Shown: positions 52,160-61,442 of the stretch, piece after piece
Numbering within the stretch: position 1 is the first letter of the stretch
Layout of the letters: each line of letters opens with the position of its first letter
Origin: an uncultured Butyricicoccus sp.
Lineage (GTDB): Bacteria; Bacillota; Clostridia; Oscillospirales; Butyricicoccaceae
Length of the DNA: 64,000 nt
Assembly: GCA_944376065.1 (NCBI GenBank)
Contig: CALWBL010000003.1
Location: 62,001 to 126,000 of the forward strand
Direction of reading: 5' to 3'
Program-made: the position numbers and the translations under genes
Notes under the pieces: model-generated
Database searches by the model: none
Seen by the model: the letters and a program-made list of their open reading frames with translations, nothing else
What the model was told of the DNA's origin: nothing

Positions 52160-53515
52160 TTATATTGTTAACTTCTGGTTCATTTTTTCGCTGTCTCCCT
52201 TAAAATTAGGATTTGTAATAACCTGAATTATAAGAGGAATAACCATAATCACCCATACAATAGGTTCTGCAAGTATTATACCAAAATATCCAAGTTTTGG
52301 TGTTAAAAGAACAACCACACCTATTTTGCCTAAAAGCTCAATGGTACTTGAAATAAGAGGGGTTTTTCTATCACCAACCCCTTGCAATGAATTGCGTAGA
52401 AGTGATATAGCAGCGGTTACACAGTACAAAAGGCAGTCAATTTTTAAATAAAGCATAGCTGTGTTTATAACTGTTGGGTTTTTTGTGCCTGTTACCATAT
52501 AAATAAGATAATCGGATACTGTGTAAGTTATGAAAATTATAAAAACACATACACACCAAGACATTATAAGGGATAATTTAATACCTTCTCTTATACGTTC
52601 TGGTTTTCTGGCACCAAAATTTTGGCTTGTAAAAGTAGCAATCGTAGCACCAAGGGCAGAAAAGACCATCATAAATAGTTCCGTGAGTCTGCGCGCGGCT
52701 GTGTGGGCAATAATTACATCTTGACCAAAAGTGTTTATTGCTCCCTGTAAAATAACAGAACCAACATTTACAAGACAATACATCATAGCCATTGAAATGC
52801 CTGTACCATAAAGCTGCGAAGCAATAGATAATTTTAATTTAAAGTCTGAGCGAGTTGGCCATAAATCATTAAAACGATTATACATTACAAATAAACAAAG
52901 AATAACCGAAATAAGTTGAGCCAAAACGGTTGCAAGAGCTGCACCTTCAACGCCCCAATTAAGAGGCACAACAAAAAGTAAATCTAAAACTACATTTAAA
53001 AATGTAGATAATATTAAAAATAAAAGTGGAGTTAATGAGTCGCCGACAGCTCTTAAAATAGTAGCACATACATTGTAAAACATTGTGGCGGTGCAGCCGA
53101 GTAAAATAACTCTAAAATACTTAATTGACGTATTTATTAAATCGTTTGGAGTGTTTAAGAGTTTTAAAAGCGGCTCTAAAAATAAAAGTCCAACTATTGT
53201 TATTATAATAGATGTTATAAAAGCCAAAACGAAGATAGAACCTATGGAGCTTCTTACGCCTTCCCTATCCTTTGCACCATAGCGTCTAGCAGTTAATATA
53301 GCAAAGCCATTGGTCATGCCAATTATAAGCCCAACAAGTAAATTATTTACAGAACCGGTTGCCCCCACCGCTGCTAGAGCATTTTCACCTAAAAATGTGC
53401 CAACAATACGTGTATCAGCCATGTTATATAGTAGCTGAAATAGATTTCCAAGCAAAATTGGTCCAGTAAATGACAAAATAAGTGGCAATGGTGAACCTTT
53501 TGTTAAATCTTTCAT
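52160..53515 (-). CDS. MATE-family efflux transporter
   Basis: 451 residues with about 12 TM segments. N-terminal half starts MKDLTKGSPLPLILSF, then LLGNLFQLLYNMADTRIVG; the ATVLAQLISVILCL segment and IRNSLQGVGD-like SLLRNSLQGVGDRKTPL in the C-half are typical of DinF/NorM-like sodium or proton-coupled exporters. Substrate unknown. Single gene. Confidence 0.93.
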   Translation of the reverse strand: MKDLTKGSPLPLILSFTGPILLGNLFQLLYNMADTRIVGTFLGENALAAVGATGSVNNLLVGLIIGMTNGFAILTARRYGAKDREGVRSSIGSIFVLAFITSIIITIVGLLFLEPLLKLLNTPNDLINTSIKYFRVILLGCTATMFYNVCATILRAVGDSLTPLLFLILSTFLNVVLDLLFVVPLNWGVEGAALATVLAQLISVILCLFVMYNRFNDLWPTRSDFKLKLSIASQLYGTGISMAMMYCLVNVGSVILQGAINTFGQDVIIAHTAARRLTELFMMVFSALGATIATFTSQNFGARKPERIREGIKLSLIMSWCVCVFIIFITYTVSDYLIYMVTGTKNPTVINTAMLYLKIDCLLYCVTAAISLLRNSLQGVGDRKTPLISSTIELLGKIGVVVLLTPKLGYFGIILAEPIVWVIMVIPLIIQVITNPNFKGDSEKMNQKLTI

Positions 53516-53665
53516 ATTAGACCCCCTCTTAAAGCTGTTTTATAAGAGCTTTACAATTATATCAATCATTAGATTACATTAAAAGCTCAAAAATTAACAA
53601 GATTATCTGTCAATTAAAATGAATATTGCATATATTGATAATAAAAACCATAAAGGGGTGTGAAC

Positions 53666-54727
53666 ATGGTTTCTGTAAGTCTTTGTATGATAGTGAAAAA
53701 TGAACAGACAGTATTAGAAAGATGTTTAAAAAGTATTTATAAATTTGCAGACGAAATAATAATTGTTGATACAGGTTCAGTAGATAAAACAAAAGATATA
53801 TCAAAAAAATATGCTCAAGTTTATGACTTTCAGTGGTGTGATGATTTTTCAAAAGCTAGAAATTTTGCTTTCTCCAAAGCTAAAAGTGATTATATAATGT
53901 GGCTTGATGCAGATGATATAGTGCCTTATAAATCGCTTGTAAAACTTATTGAGTGGAAACAAGGTCAAGTTTCAGACCACATAGACGTTGTGATGATGCC
54001 CTATCATATAAATATCGATGAAAATGGTAGGGCGGGTTTTATTTATTACAGAGAGCGTATATTAAGAAGAAAAACAGGATTTGTTTGGCAAGGTGCGGTT
54101 CATGAATGTATACAAACAAGTGGAAATATTATTTATCTAAACGCACCAATAGAACATCACAAAATAGAAAACAACAAAATAAGTGATAGAAATTTGAAAA
54201 TATATCAAAAACAAGGAAACGCATTAGATGCCAGAGGTAAATTTTACTATGCCAGAGAACTTTTAACTCATGGAATGATTGATGATGCAATTAAAATGTT
54301 TGAAGATTTTTTGCAAGATAAAGACGCTTGGATTGAAAATAAAATAGAGGCTTATAGGAATTTATCATCATGTTATATATATAAAGATAAGATTCAAACT
54401 GCTAAAGACATACTTTTAAAATCTTTTGCAGTAGATATACCAAGGGCAGAAACATGTTGTGATTTAGCAATGATATATATGAGACTAGAAGAATATAACA
54501 ATGCAAAATTTTGGTATGAAATAGCATATAAATGCATGCCAAATGCTCAAAATGGAGGGTTTGTATCAATCGATTGTTATGGATATTTACCTTGTATTGG
54601 TCTTTGCGTTTGTTATGACAAATTAGGAGATAAAAAAAATGCAAACTACTGGAACGAAAGAGCATCAATATTTAAGCCTGATTCAGAGGCAGTTATGGCA
54701 AATAGAGCATATTTTGGTGATTTGTGA
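53666..54727 (+). CDS. Family 2 glycosyltransferase with C-terminal TPR-like repeats
   Basis: 353 residues from an ATG with AAGGGGTG upstream. GT-A fold: SLCMIVKNEQTVLERCLKSI, IIIVDTGSVDKTKDI, then the D-x-D motif MWLDADD and WQGAVHECI. The last 150 residues are helical repeats (FYYARELLTHGMIDDAIKMF, SSCYIYKDKIQTAKDILL). The SunS/TPR-type domain layout is typical of peptide or surface-protein glycosyltransferases. The collagen-like protein starts 76 nt downstream, making it the probable acceptor. Confidence 0.9.
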   Translation: MVSVSLCMIVKNEQTVLERCLKSIYKFADEIIIVDTGSVDKTKDISKKYAQVYDFQWCDDFSKARNFAFSKAKSDYIMWLDADDIVPYKSLVKLIEWKQGQVSDHIDVVMMPYHINIDENGRAGFIYYRERILRRKTGFVWQGAVHECIQTSGNIIYLNAPIEHHKIENNKISDRNLKIYQKQGNALDARGKFYYARELLTHGMIDDAIKMFEDFLQDKDAWIENKIEAYRNLSSCYIYKDKIQTAKDILLKSFAVDIPRAETCCDLAMIYMRLEEYNNAKFWYEIAYKCMPNAQNGGFVSIDCYGYLPCIGLCVCYDKLGDKKNANYWNERASIFKPDSEAVMANRAYFGDL

Positions 54728-54802
54728 CCAAACAAAATATTTTTGCATAATATAAAATACCGAGTTAATACTCGGTAAACTGTATAGGAGGATACACAAA
54801 CT

Positions 54803-55921
54803 ATGCATGATTATATTCACTTTGGTGGAGGCAGCCCATCAGAGGAGCTAATAAATAAAATATGTGGTCAAAATAACAATTACTATGATGCATGCTACCC
54901 CACAAAAGGTATAACCGGTCCTACTGGACCAAGAGGACCAAGAGGTGAACGTGGACCAACAGGTTGTTGTGGTTGTAGAGGAGCAACAGGAGCGACCGGA
55001 GCAAAAGGAGCAACCGGAGAAATTGGACCAAGGGGAGCAACTGGGCCAGAGGGAGCAACAGGTGCAACTGGACCAACAGGAGCAACAGGAGCAACAGGAG
55101 CGACCGGAGCAAAAGGAGCAACAGGAGAAATCGGACCAAGGGGAGCAACAGGGCCAGAGGGAGCAACAGGAGCAAAAGGAGCAACCGGAGCAACAGGAGA
55201 AATCGGACCAAGGGGAGCAACAGGGCCAGAGGGAGCAAAAGGAGCAACAGGAGCAAAAGGAGCGACCGGAGCAACAGGAGCAAAGGGAGCGACCGGAGCA
55301 ACAGGAGCAACAGGAGCAAAAGGAGCAACAGGAGCAACAGGAGCAACAGGAGCGACCGGAGCAAAAGGAGCAACCGGAGAAATCGGACCAAGGGGAGCAA
55401 CAGGGCCAGAGGGAGCAACAGGAGCAAAAGGAGCAACCGGTGCAAAAGGAGCGACCGGAGCAACAGGACCAAGAGGTGCAACAGGGGCGACTGGTTGTAT
55501 GAATACCCAGTTATTATCTGCATATTCTACACCAAGTCAGTTTGGAACTAATCAAACAAATTTGATTTTTGATAAAAATGGTGTAAATGTGGGTTCTGCT
55601 ATCACTCACCAAACACCAAGTTCAGAATTTGTAATATTAGAAAAAGGAATATACTCTCTTGAATTTCATGGAGATTTTACACCAGTATCGGGTGAACAAT
55701 TCCCACTTACACTTACAGTTTCGCTGTATAAAAATGATATGCCTATTAAAGGTGCGACATCTATCCATGTATTTTCATGTACAGCGGGAGTTGCTAATAT
55801 TGCATTGACAACACCAGTAAAAGTAGAGACTGTGCCAACGACTATTAAAGTTGTGGGTGATGCAAGCAAGTTCACTTATACCAATATAGGTTTAAGTTTA
55901 TGTAAAATTGCACAATGCTAA
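54803..55921 (+). CDS. Collagen-like surface/exosporium protein (BclA-like)
   Basis: 372 residues. A 35-residue N-terminal region with GGGSPSEE and a [11 protein letters not shown] cysteine pair is followed by about 65 Gly-x-y triplets (36-232), mostly GAT, GAK, GPR, GPE and GEI, with a CCGCRG insertion. The C-terminal 140 residues form a C1q/TNF-like beta domain ([42 protein letters not shown]). This is the architecture of spore exosporium filaments such as BclA. Many threonines in y position of GAT are O-glycosylation sites. The repeat DNA is prone to length change. Confidence 0.92.
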   Translation: MHDYIHFGGGSPSEELINKICGQNNNYYDACYPTKGITGPTGPRGPRGERGPTGCCGCRGATGATGAKGATGEIGPRGATGPEGATGATGPTGATGATGATGAKGATGEIGPRGATGPEGATGAKGATGATGEIGPRGATGPEGAKGATGAKGATGATGAKGATGATGATGAKGATGATGATGATGAKGATGEIGPRGATGPEGATGAKGATGAKGATGATGPRGATGATGCMNTQLLSAYSTPSQFGTNQTNLIFDKNGVNVGSAITHQTPSSEFVILEKGIYSLEFHGDFTPVSGEQFPLTLTVSLYKNDMPIKGATSIHVFSCTAGVANIALTTPVKVETVPTTIKVVGDASKFTYTNIGLSLCKIAQC

Positions 55922-55948
55922 AAAAGGGACTGTTTTACAGTCCCTTTT
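55922..55948. terminator. Bidirectional terminator
   Basis: AAAAGGGACTGT-TTT-ACAGTCCCTTTT, immediately after the collagen gene and overlapping the 3' end of the convergent J-protein gene. Confidence 0.9.
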
Positions 55949-56861
55949 ATTTGCTGTGTTTTAGTCTCAGTCTTCGGTATATAGGGGAGAAAATACACAT
56001 TATAATACAAATATAAATACAAATCGATTTTTGTGAAATATCTTCTTGACCAATAAGAGTTGAAAGCAAAACCCAAGTCATAACGTCTATAAATGACGCA
56101 ACACCACATAATTTTTTGTTACTATAAGTTATATTTAATATCCCTTGAATTATAAGAAATAGGAAAAAAAGTCGGGAAACAATAATGAAATCTATGTAAT
56201 TTTGCGAAAATGGAAAAAAGCAAAAGCATAAAAATAAAACCCAAACAGCACTCAAACACATAATTATTGTATGCTTAGTTTTAAATACATCGGATTTAGC
56301 TATATGCACATTGTTTTTTTGCTGCTCTATATTTGATTCTTGTTTGGAAAAATTAGTCGTAATACTAAATTCTTTTTTTGCCGTGTCATCACCTTCGCTG
56401 TCTTCCACAAAGGCAAAATTAAGCCCGCCGCAGTCTGAATTTCTCTTAGCACCTTTTATTGGTAACTTTCCAATAGAAGTAATATTATCATCTGGTGTTT
56501 GATATTTAAAAGATTTTGTAAAGTGCCAATTTTCATGTTTGAATTTTTCAAGCTGACCTTGTGAATATTCATCAAACCTTGATTTATAAAACTTAGCACG
56601 GGCTGGGTTATCATCGGGTTTATGTATATAGAATGAGCGTTTAAACTTTGGAACAGGTCGTTTTATTTGTTTTTTCTCGGATTTATTTTCTTTAGGCAGC
56701 GTTTTTGCAAGCTGTATAGCTTTTCGATAAGCATCATGTATTTGCTGAAATCCTTCTGGGTCATCTTCAGGGTGATGAGTTTTACTTTTTTCAGCATATG
56801 CATTTTTTATAATTTCAAGTTTAGATGTTTGCTCTATTCCAAGAACAGCCCAAGGATTCAT
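55947..56861 (-). CDS. DjlC-type J-domain membrane protein
   Basis: 304 residues. The N-terminal J-like domain (1-50: NPWAVLGIEQTSKLEIIKNAY, HHPEDDPEGFQQIHDAYRKA) has HPE (30-32) where DnaJ has HPD. HPE occurs in J proteins dedicated to HscC. A hydrophilic linker leads to about four C-terminal TM segments (from about residue 195). It overlaps the Hsp70 gene by 4 nt. Expected role: membrane-bound cochaperone of the neighbouring HscC. Confidence 0.82.
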   Translation of the reverse strand: MNPWAVLGIEQTSKLEIIKNAYAEKSKTHHPEDDPEGFQQIHDAYRKAIQLAKTLPKENKSEKKQIKRPVPKFKRSFYIHKPDDNPARAKFYKSRFDEYSQGQLEKFKHENWHFTKSFKYQTPDDNITSIGKLPIKGAKRNSDCGGLNFAFVEDSEGDDTAKKEFSITTNFSKQESNIEQQKNNVHIAKSDVFKTKHTIIMCLSAVWVLFLCFCFFPFSQNYIDFIIVSRLFFLFLIIQGILNITYSNKKLCGVASFIDVMTWVLLSTLIGQEDISQKSICIYICIIMCIFSPIYRRLRLKHSK

Positions 56862-58645
56862 TCTTCATCATCTCCCTCATATGGGAATTGCTCGTTTATA
56901 TCTTCAATATCCTCATCGTTATAACTATCACGAAATTCTCTTAAAATCTCGTCATCGGTTGGGTTTAAATCCTCATCTATTTGATCAAAAAATTGGGTTA
57001 TATCTTTTCGGTATCTTCTGATTTTCGCGTCATTACCTTCATGCAAAAGTAAATTAAAATAGTCAATATGTTGATGAATTTGCTCCCTTATAAGACCAGT
57101 TGATTGCTCATAAAGCCTTGACGCGGTTGCCAAAATTAGCTTATTTGCCTCCTCATCACGTGGCAAAAGCTTAAAGCTTTCAAGTTGTTTAAGTTTTGTT
57201 TTAAGCTGATTTTTACTTAAATTAAGTTTAGGGTTTAAAATTATAAGCTCATCTTTTTTACCAGTTGAGCGACATGTGACTTCAACCTGCAAAATGCCAT
57301 TTATGTCATAAGTAAAGCGTATATCTGCACATTCTTTTCCCTTTGATGCTTTTGGTATATCAATTTCAAGTTCACCTAGCTTCAAGTTGTCTTTACAGTA
57401 CATAGATTCACCTTGGTATATTGCGATAAACATTTGTGATTGATTATCATGCACAGTGTAATATGTACGCATTCGACTTGTTGGAAGAGTGGTGTTTCTT
57501 TCAATGATAGGGGAAAAGAGGTCGTTTGTTGGGTCTTCATAGTTTAAAACATTTACTCCAAGTGTAAATGGACAAATATCTGTAAGAAGTGTGTCTTTTA
57601 AATCTGATTTTCTCTCCTTGATAGCTGCCGCAATTCCTGCACCAATTGCAACAGTTGTATCAGAATCTATATAAAAAAGAGGTGTTTTTCCTAAGATATG
57701 TGTTATATACTGGCGGATAAGAGGCATGTTACAGGATCCGCCAACCATAACAATTTCATCAACTTCACCTATTGTGCTTTTACAGTCACGAAGTGCACGA
57801 GCGATAGGTTTTTCCATTCTGCGAAGTAAAGGAGCACATATTTCAACGAGTTTTTGATTTGTAAGCACTGCACTACACTGCTCACCATTTATTTCGGCAA
57901 CCATCATAACAGGTTCGGTTTTTGATAGAGTGATTTTACAATGTTCCGCTTGGCGGATAAGGCCTGCTATGGTTTCTTTGGTCAGTGTATCAGGTTTAAT
58001 GTTGTTTTGCTTGCAAAAATAATTTGCTATTGCATGGTTGAAATCATCACCACCTAAATGATTATCTCCAGAAACAGCAACAATTTCTATAACATTTGAA
58101 AATGCATCAACAACAGATACATCAAGAGTTCCTCCACCAAAATCAACAACGAGAAAACTCATATCGTTTTCATTTCCCTTATGATAGGCAAGAGCAGCAG
58201 CGCTTGGTTCATTTATTATACGTTCAACTCGAAATCCAGCAAGTTCACCTGCGGCTTTTGTGGCATTTCTTCCATTATCATCAAAATATGCAGGTACACT
58301 TATAACAGCCTCTGTTATTTTTTCACCGAGAAAAACTTCTGCATCTTCTTTTAGTTTACGAAGAACAAAAGATGAAAGCTCTATTGGTGAAAACTTATGA
58401 TTGCCGAGAATAAGTTCGGTGTTTTTGCCCATAAAACGTTTAAAACCAGCAGATGTACAATGTGGGTGAGAAACAAGCCTTTCTTTTGCTGCTTGTCCAA
58501 CCAATATTTCACCGTTTTCATCTATACTTACAACCGATGGGGTTAAAAATTTGCCTAGTGCGTTTGGTATTAGCTGACATTTTCCATCTTTCCAGACAGA
58601 TGCCAGACTGTTTGTAGTACCAAGGTCTATTCCTATGATTGGCAT
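56858..58645 (-). CDS. hscC: HscC-type Hsp70 chaperone
   Basis: 595 residues. ATPase domain: [73 protein letters not shown]. Substrate-binding part: DICPFTLGVNV, IERNTTLPTSR, then an acidic C-terminal tail. The Hsp70 lid is short and the DnaK C-terminal EEVD-like end is missing, as in HscC. Partner of the J protein. Separate from the housekeeping dnaK at 1-608. Function in Firmicutes poorly known. Confidence 0.88.
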   Translation of the reverse strand: MPIIGIDLGTTNSLASVWKDGKCQLIPNALGKFLTPSVVSIDENGEILVGQAAKERLVSHPHCTSAGFKRFMGKNTELILGNHKFSPIELSSFVLRKLKEDAEVFLGEKITEAVISVPAYFDDNGRNATKAAGELAGFRVERIINEPSAAALAYHKGNENDMSFLVVDFGGGTLDVSVVDAFSNVIEIVAVSGDNHLGGDDFNHAIANYFCKQNNIKPDTLTKETIAGLIRQAEHCKITLSKTEPVMMVAEINGEQCSAVLTNQKLVEICAPLLRRMEKPIARALRDCKSTIGEVDEIVMVGGSCNMPLIRQYITHILGKTPLFYIDSDTTVAIGAGIAAAIKERKSDLKDTLLTDICPFTLGVNVLNYEDPTNDLFSPIIERNTTLPTSRMRTYYTVHDNQSQMFIAIYQGESMYCKDNLKLGELEIDIPKASKGKECADIRFTYDINGILQVEVTCRSTGKKDELIILNPKLNLSKNQLKTKLKQLESFKLLPRDEEANKLILATASRLYEQSTGLIREQIHQHIDYFNLLLHEGNDAKIRRYRKDITQFFDQIDEDLNPTDDEILREFRDSYNDEDIEDINEQFPYEGDDEE

Positions 58646-58766
58646 AAAAAATGCCCCCTTTGCGTGGATAATAACATAATTATAGCATAAAAGCTGTAAA
58701 AACTTAATAGAAATATAGCATCTATAAAAAATCTGCTAAGATAAAATTATCATAGCAGAGTACAAT

Positions 58767-59192
58767 TTAATTTCTATTTTCTCCGTGTTCTTGCTCACAA
58801 TATGTACAACGATAGCGACCATTTTCAGAAAGATAGAAAATATGCTCGATGCCTTCTTCAATAGAAGTAATGCAACGAGGGTTTTTGCATTTTATAACGT
58901 TTACAAGACGTCGCGGCTTTGCAAGTTTTTTCTTTTCAACAATAACACCATCACGTATAACATCAATAGTAATATCTGGGTCAACATAACCTAAAACATC
59001 AAGGTCAAGGTCAATCATGCTTTCAATTTTGATAATATCCTTATGACCGTGCTTATTAGAACGTGCATTTCTAATAATTGCAACACAGCAATCAAGTTTA
59101 TCAAGACCAGCTAGATGATAAAGATCCATGCCAGTACCTGCTTTTATATGGTCGATTACAAGACCATTTTGAATGGAATCAATGTTAATCAT
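58767..59192 (-). CDS. pyrI: Aspartate carbamoyltransferase regulatory chain
   Basis: 141 residues. The allosteric domain ([20 protein letters not shown]) is followed by the zinc domain with four cysteines (CKNPRC and CTYC), which contacts PyrB. It binds CTP/ATP to regulate the enzyme. Its start overlaps the end of pyrB by 8 nt. Confidence 0.96.
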   Translation of the reverse strand: MINIDSIQNGLVIDHIKAGTGMDLYHLAGLDKLDCCVAIIRNARSNKHGHKDIIKIESMIDLDLDVLGYVDPDITIDVIRDGVIVEKKKLAKPRRLVNVIKCKNPRCITSIEEGIEHIFYLSENGRYRCTYCEQEHGENRN

Positions 59193-60132
59193 TAGCTTTA
59201 TCCTCCTGTGTCAGTCCAAGAAGTGTCATAATAAGAGCCATACGAACATAAACACCATTTTGTGCCTGCTCAAAATATGCTGCACGGGGGTCGTCATCGA
59301 CCTCAAGAGTGATTTCATTTACACGAGGCAGAGGGTGCAGTACAGCCATATCTTTTTTAGCAAGCTGCATTTTTTCAGCATTAAGAATATAAGTATCCTT
59401 TAAACGGATATAATCTTCTTCGTTAAAGAAGCGTTCACGTTGAACACGTGTCATATAGAGAATGTCTAACTTTGGCATGGCATCTTCAAGGCTTGTAATC
59501 TGTTCAAACTCAATAGCTTTAGGAGCTAAAACTTCACTTATTACATATTCAGGCACACGCAACTCATCAGGGGAGATAAGCACAAAGCGGATATTTTCAT
59601 AACGAGAAAGAGATTTAATAAGTGAATGAACAGTACGACCAAACTTTAAGTCGCCGCAAAGACCAATAGTAAGGTCTGTGAGTCTGCCTTTTCTACGGCG
59701 GATAGTCATAAGGTCGGTAAGGGTTTGTGTTGGATGCTGATGACCGCCGTCGCCCGCGTTAATAACAGGGATTGTAGAATAGCGAGCGGCACGAAGCGGA
59801 GCACCCTCTTTAGGGTGACGCATGGCAGCGATATCAGCATAGCCAGAGATTACACGAATGGTATCCGCTATACTTTCGCCTTTAGATGCAGAGGAAGAAT
59901 CTGCACTAGAAAATCCAAGCACTGAACCGCCAAGATTCAGCATAGCCGCCTCAAAAGATAGACGAGTACGAGTGGATGGCTCATAAAACAGAGTAGCTAG
60001 CTTTTTGTGTGCACACACATTTTGATATGTATTAGGATTTGCAACAATATCATCAGCTAATTTTAGTATTGAATAAATTTCTTCGACTGAAAAGTCGAGT
60101 GGGTCAATTAAATGACGCATAAGTTCCTCCAA
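59185..60132 (-). CDS. pyrB: Aspartate carbamoyltransferase catalytic chain
   Basis: 315 residues. Carbamoyl-phosphate motif [25 protein letters not shown], and aspartate-binding HPLPRVNEI. Catalyses the first committed step of pyrimidine synthesis. With pyrI it forms a class B holoenzyme. GGAGG precedes the ATG; no PyrR-type attenuator is obvious in the 60133-60390 upstream gap, which is AT-rich and empty. Confidence 0.97.
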   Translation of the reverse strand: MEELMRHLIDPLDFSVEEIYSILKLADDIVANPNTYQNVCAHKKLATLFYEPSTRTRLSFEAAMLNLGGSVLGFSSADSSSASKGESIADTIRVISGYADIAAMRHPKEGAPLRAARYSTIPVINAGDGGHQHPTQTLTDLMTIRRRKGRLTDLTIGLCGDLKFGRTVHSLIKSLSRYENIRFVLISPDELRVPEYVISEVLAPKAIEFEQITSLEDAMPKLDILYMTRVQRERFFNEEDYIRLKDTYILNAEKMQLAKKDMAVLHPLPRVNEITLEVDDDPRAAYFEQAQNGVYVRMALIMTLLGLTQEDKAND

Positions 60133-60391
60133 TCCAGTTTAATGGCTGGTTATGAATTTCTTTATTTAATGATAGTAGCAATAAGCACACTTGTCCAGTG
60201 ATATTTTAAAGAAAATAAATATTTTGACCAAAAATTAAAAGTGCAAAATCATACAGAAAAAATCTGCGCAAAGGCTAAAATAAGTGAAAAAGTGTAAAAA
60301 GCGAATGTAAACAAAAAATTATACAGTTAAAACAATAAGAAAGTATGTTGCACGCTGGAATTTATCTCTAAATTTTTTAAACTCTTTTGAC

Positions 60392-60426
60392 AAAAAAGCA
60401 GGCACATTATGTGCCTGCTTTTTTTA
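60392..60426 (-). terminator. Terminator of the lipoprotein gene
   Basis: AAAAAAGCAGGCACA-TTA-TGTGCCTGCTTTTTT, directly after the stop on the minus strand. Confidence 0.92.
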
Positions 60427-60427
60427 T

Positions 60428-60946
60428 TTAATTAGCAGAAGCAAGAAGTTCAGAACCTTCCATTAAATCAGTAACAGCGGTTTGTAAGTATCCAGTCAAT
60501 GTTTGGGTTGACTCTTGAATTTTTGTAGCATCTGTTTCGCCAACTAAAGCAGAACATGCATCAATGTAATCAATCATTGCCTGACAACCAGATGTGATTT
60601 TTTGATGAGCTTCTTCATATTCAGCAGGAGGAACTTGACTCATAAAGTCAGAAAATGGCTGTTTCAAATCTTCCAGAAGTTTTTTCGCTGCATCAACATC
60701 AGTCGTGTCTATGTTAGCAGCCTCGGACTGAATTGACTCAAGTTCAGTTGCAAGCTCTGTGAAAGAAGCCTGATAATCTTCCTTGGAAAGAGCAGTTTGC
60801 TTGGACTCAGAAGCACTGGATTTTGAAGCATTACCAGCATTGTTTGAGTTGTTTGAATCATTGCCGCCACATGCACTTAAAGAAAATACCATACAAAGTG
60901 CAACAATGCCAGTAAAGATTCGCTTTAATGAATTTGATTTTGTCAT
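60428..60946 (-). CDS. Lipoprotein of unknown function
   Basis: 172 residues. Signal peptide with lipobox LSACGG, a Ser/Asn-rich linker, then an all-helical domain of about 125 residues (DYQASFTELATELESIQ, FMSQVPPAEYEEAHQKI, QTLTGYLQTAVTDLMEG). No family recognised; it resembles small cell-surface helical-bundle lipoproteins. Monocistronic. Confidence 0.8.
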   Translation of the reverse strand: MTKSNSLKRIFTGIVALCMVFSLSACGGNDSNNSNNAGNASKSSASESKQTALSKEDYQASFTELATELESIQSEAANIDTTDVDAAKKLLEDLKQPFSDFMSQVPPAEYEEAHQKITSGCQAMIDYIDACSALVGETDATKIQESTQTLTGYLQTAVTDLMEGSELLASAN

Positions 60947-61101
60947 ATGAGTATACCCCCTATTTAAAATTACGTTTTGATTATATCAATATAACTAAAC
61001 TTAGTCAAGTTATATATGTAAAATATATTGTAAATGTCATATCATGCCATATATAGATTGGAAATGCCTAAATAGGGATTATATGTTTTCTATAAATCAG
61101 C

Positions 61102-61130
61102 TTGACATAAAAGTTTAAAATGCTTATAAT
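61102..61130 (+). promoter_or_regulatory. Perfect sigma-A promoter of valS
   Basis: TTGACA (61102-61107), 17-nt spacer, TATAAT (61125-61130). Confidence 0.88.
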
Positions 61131-61142
61131 GAAAATAATTTC

Positions 61143-61392
61143 AAAATAAAAAAAGCTGTGAGCAGGAGGAGTAACTCTGATTTCTGCCTGAAGAGAAAAG
61201 GCGGTTGCTGCAAGCCTTGGCAAAACAGAGTGAAGGTAGCCTGTGAGCTTATATGCTGAACAGGATTTTTCTAATTAGGTATATACGTTTGGTCTGCGTT
61301 AAAGATTCTAAAGTGCAAGGCTTTAGTGCTTTGAATTTAGGTGGTACCACGGAGTTTTTGCCTTCGTCCTAAAGCGGGACGGGGGCTTTTCT
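61143..61392 (+). ncRNA. T-box riboswitch (Val) upstream of valS
   Basis: Stem I region with GAGCAGGAGGAGTAA (AG-bulge type) and a likely specifier codon GTA (61236-61238, Val). The conserved T-box AGGTGGTACCACGG is at 61339-61352. It overlaps the antiterminator, and the terminator GTCC-TAAAGC-GGGAC with CTTTTCT tail follows (61360-61390). It should read through when tRNA-Val is uncharged. Confidence 0.95.
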
Positions 61393-61442
61393 ATTGCTTA
61401 GAAATTAAAATTTATATAATTTTAGAGAGGATTAAAAAGTCT

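Noticed and set aside
54921..55523. Long minus-strand ORF rich in leucine and a plus-strand Gln/Glu-rich ORF across the collagen gene
   Set aside because: Both are alternative-frame readings of the Gly-x-y repeat DNA; the collagen frame has a ribosome site, terminator and a folded C-terminal domain.
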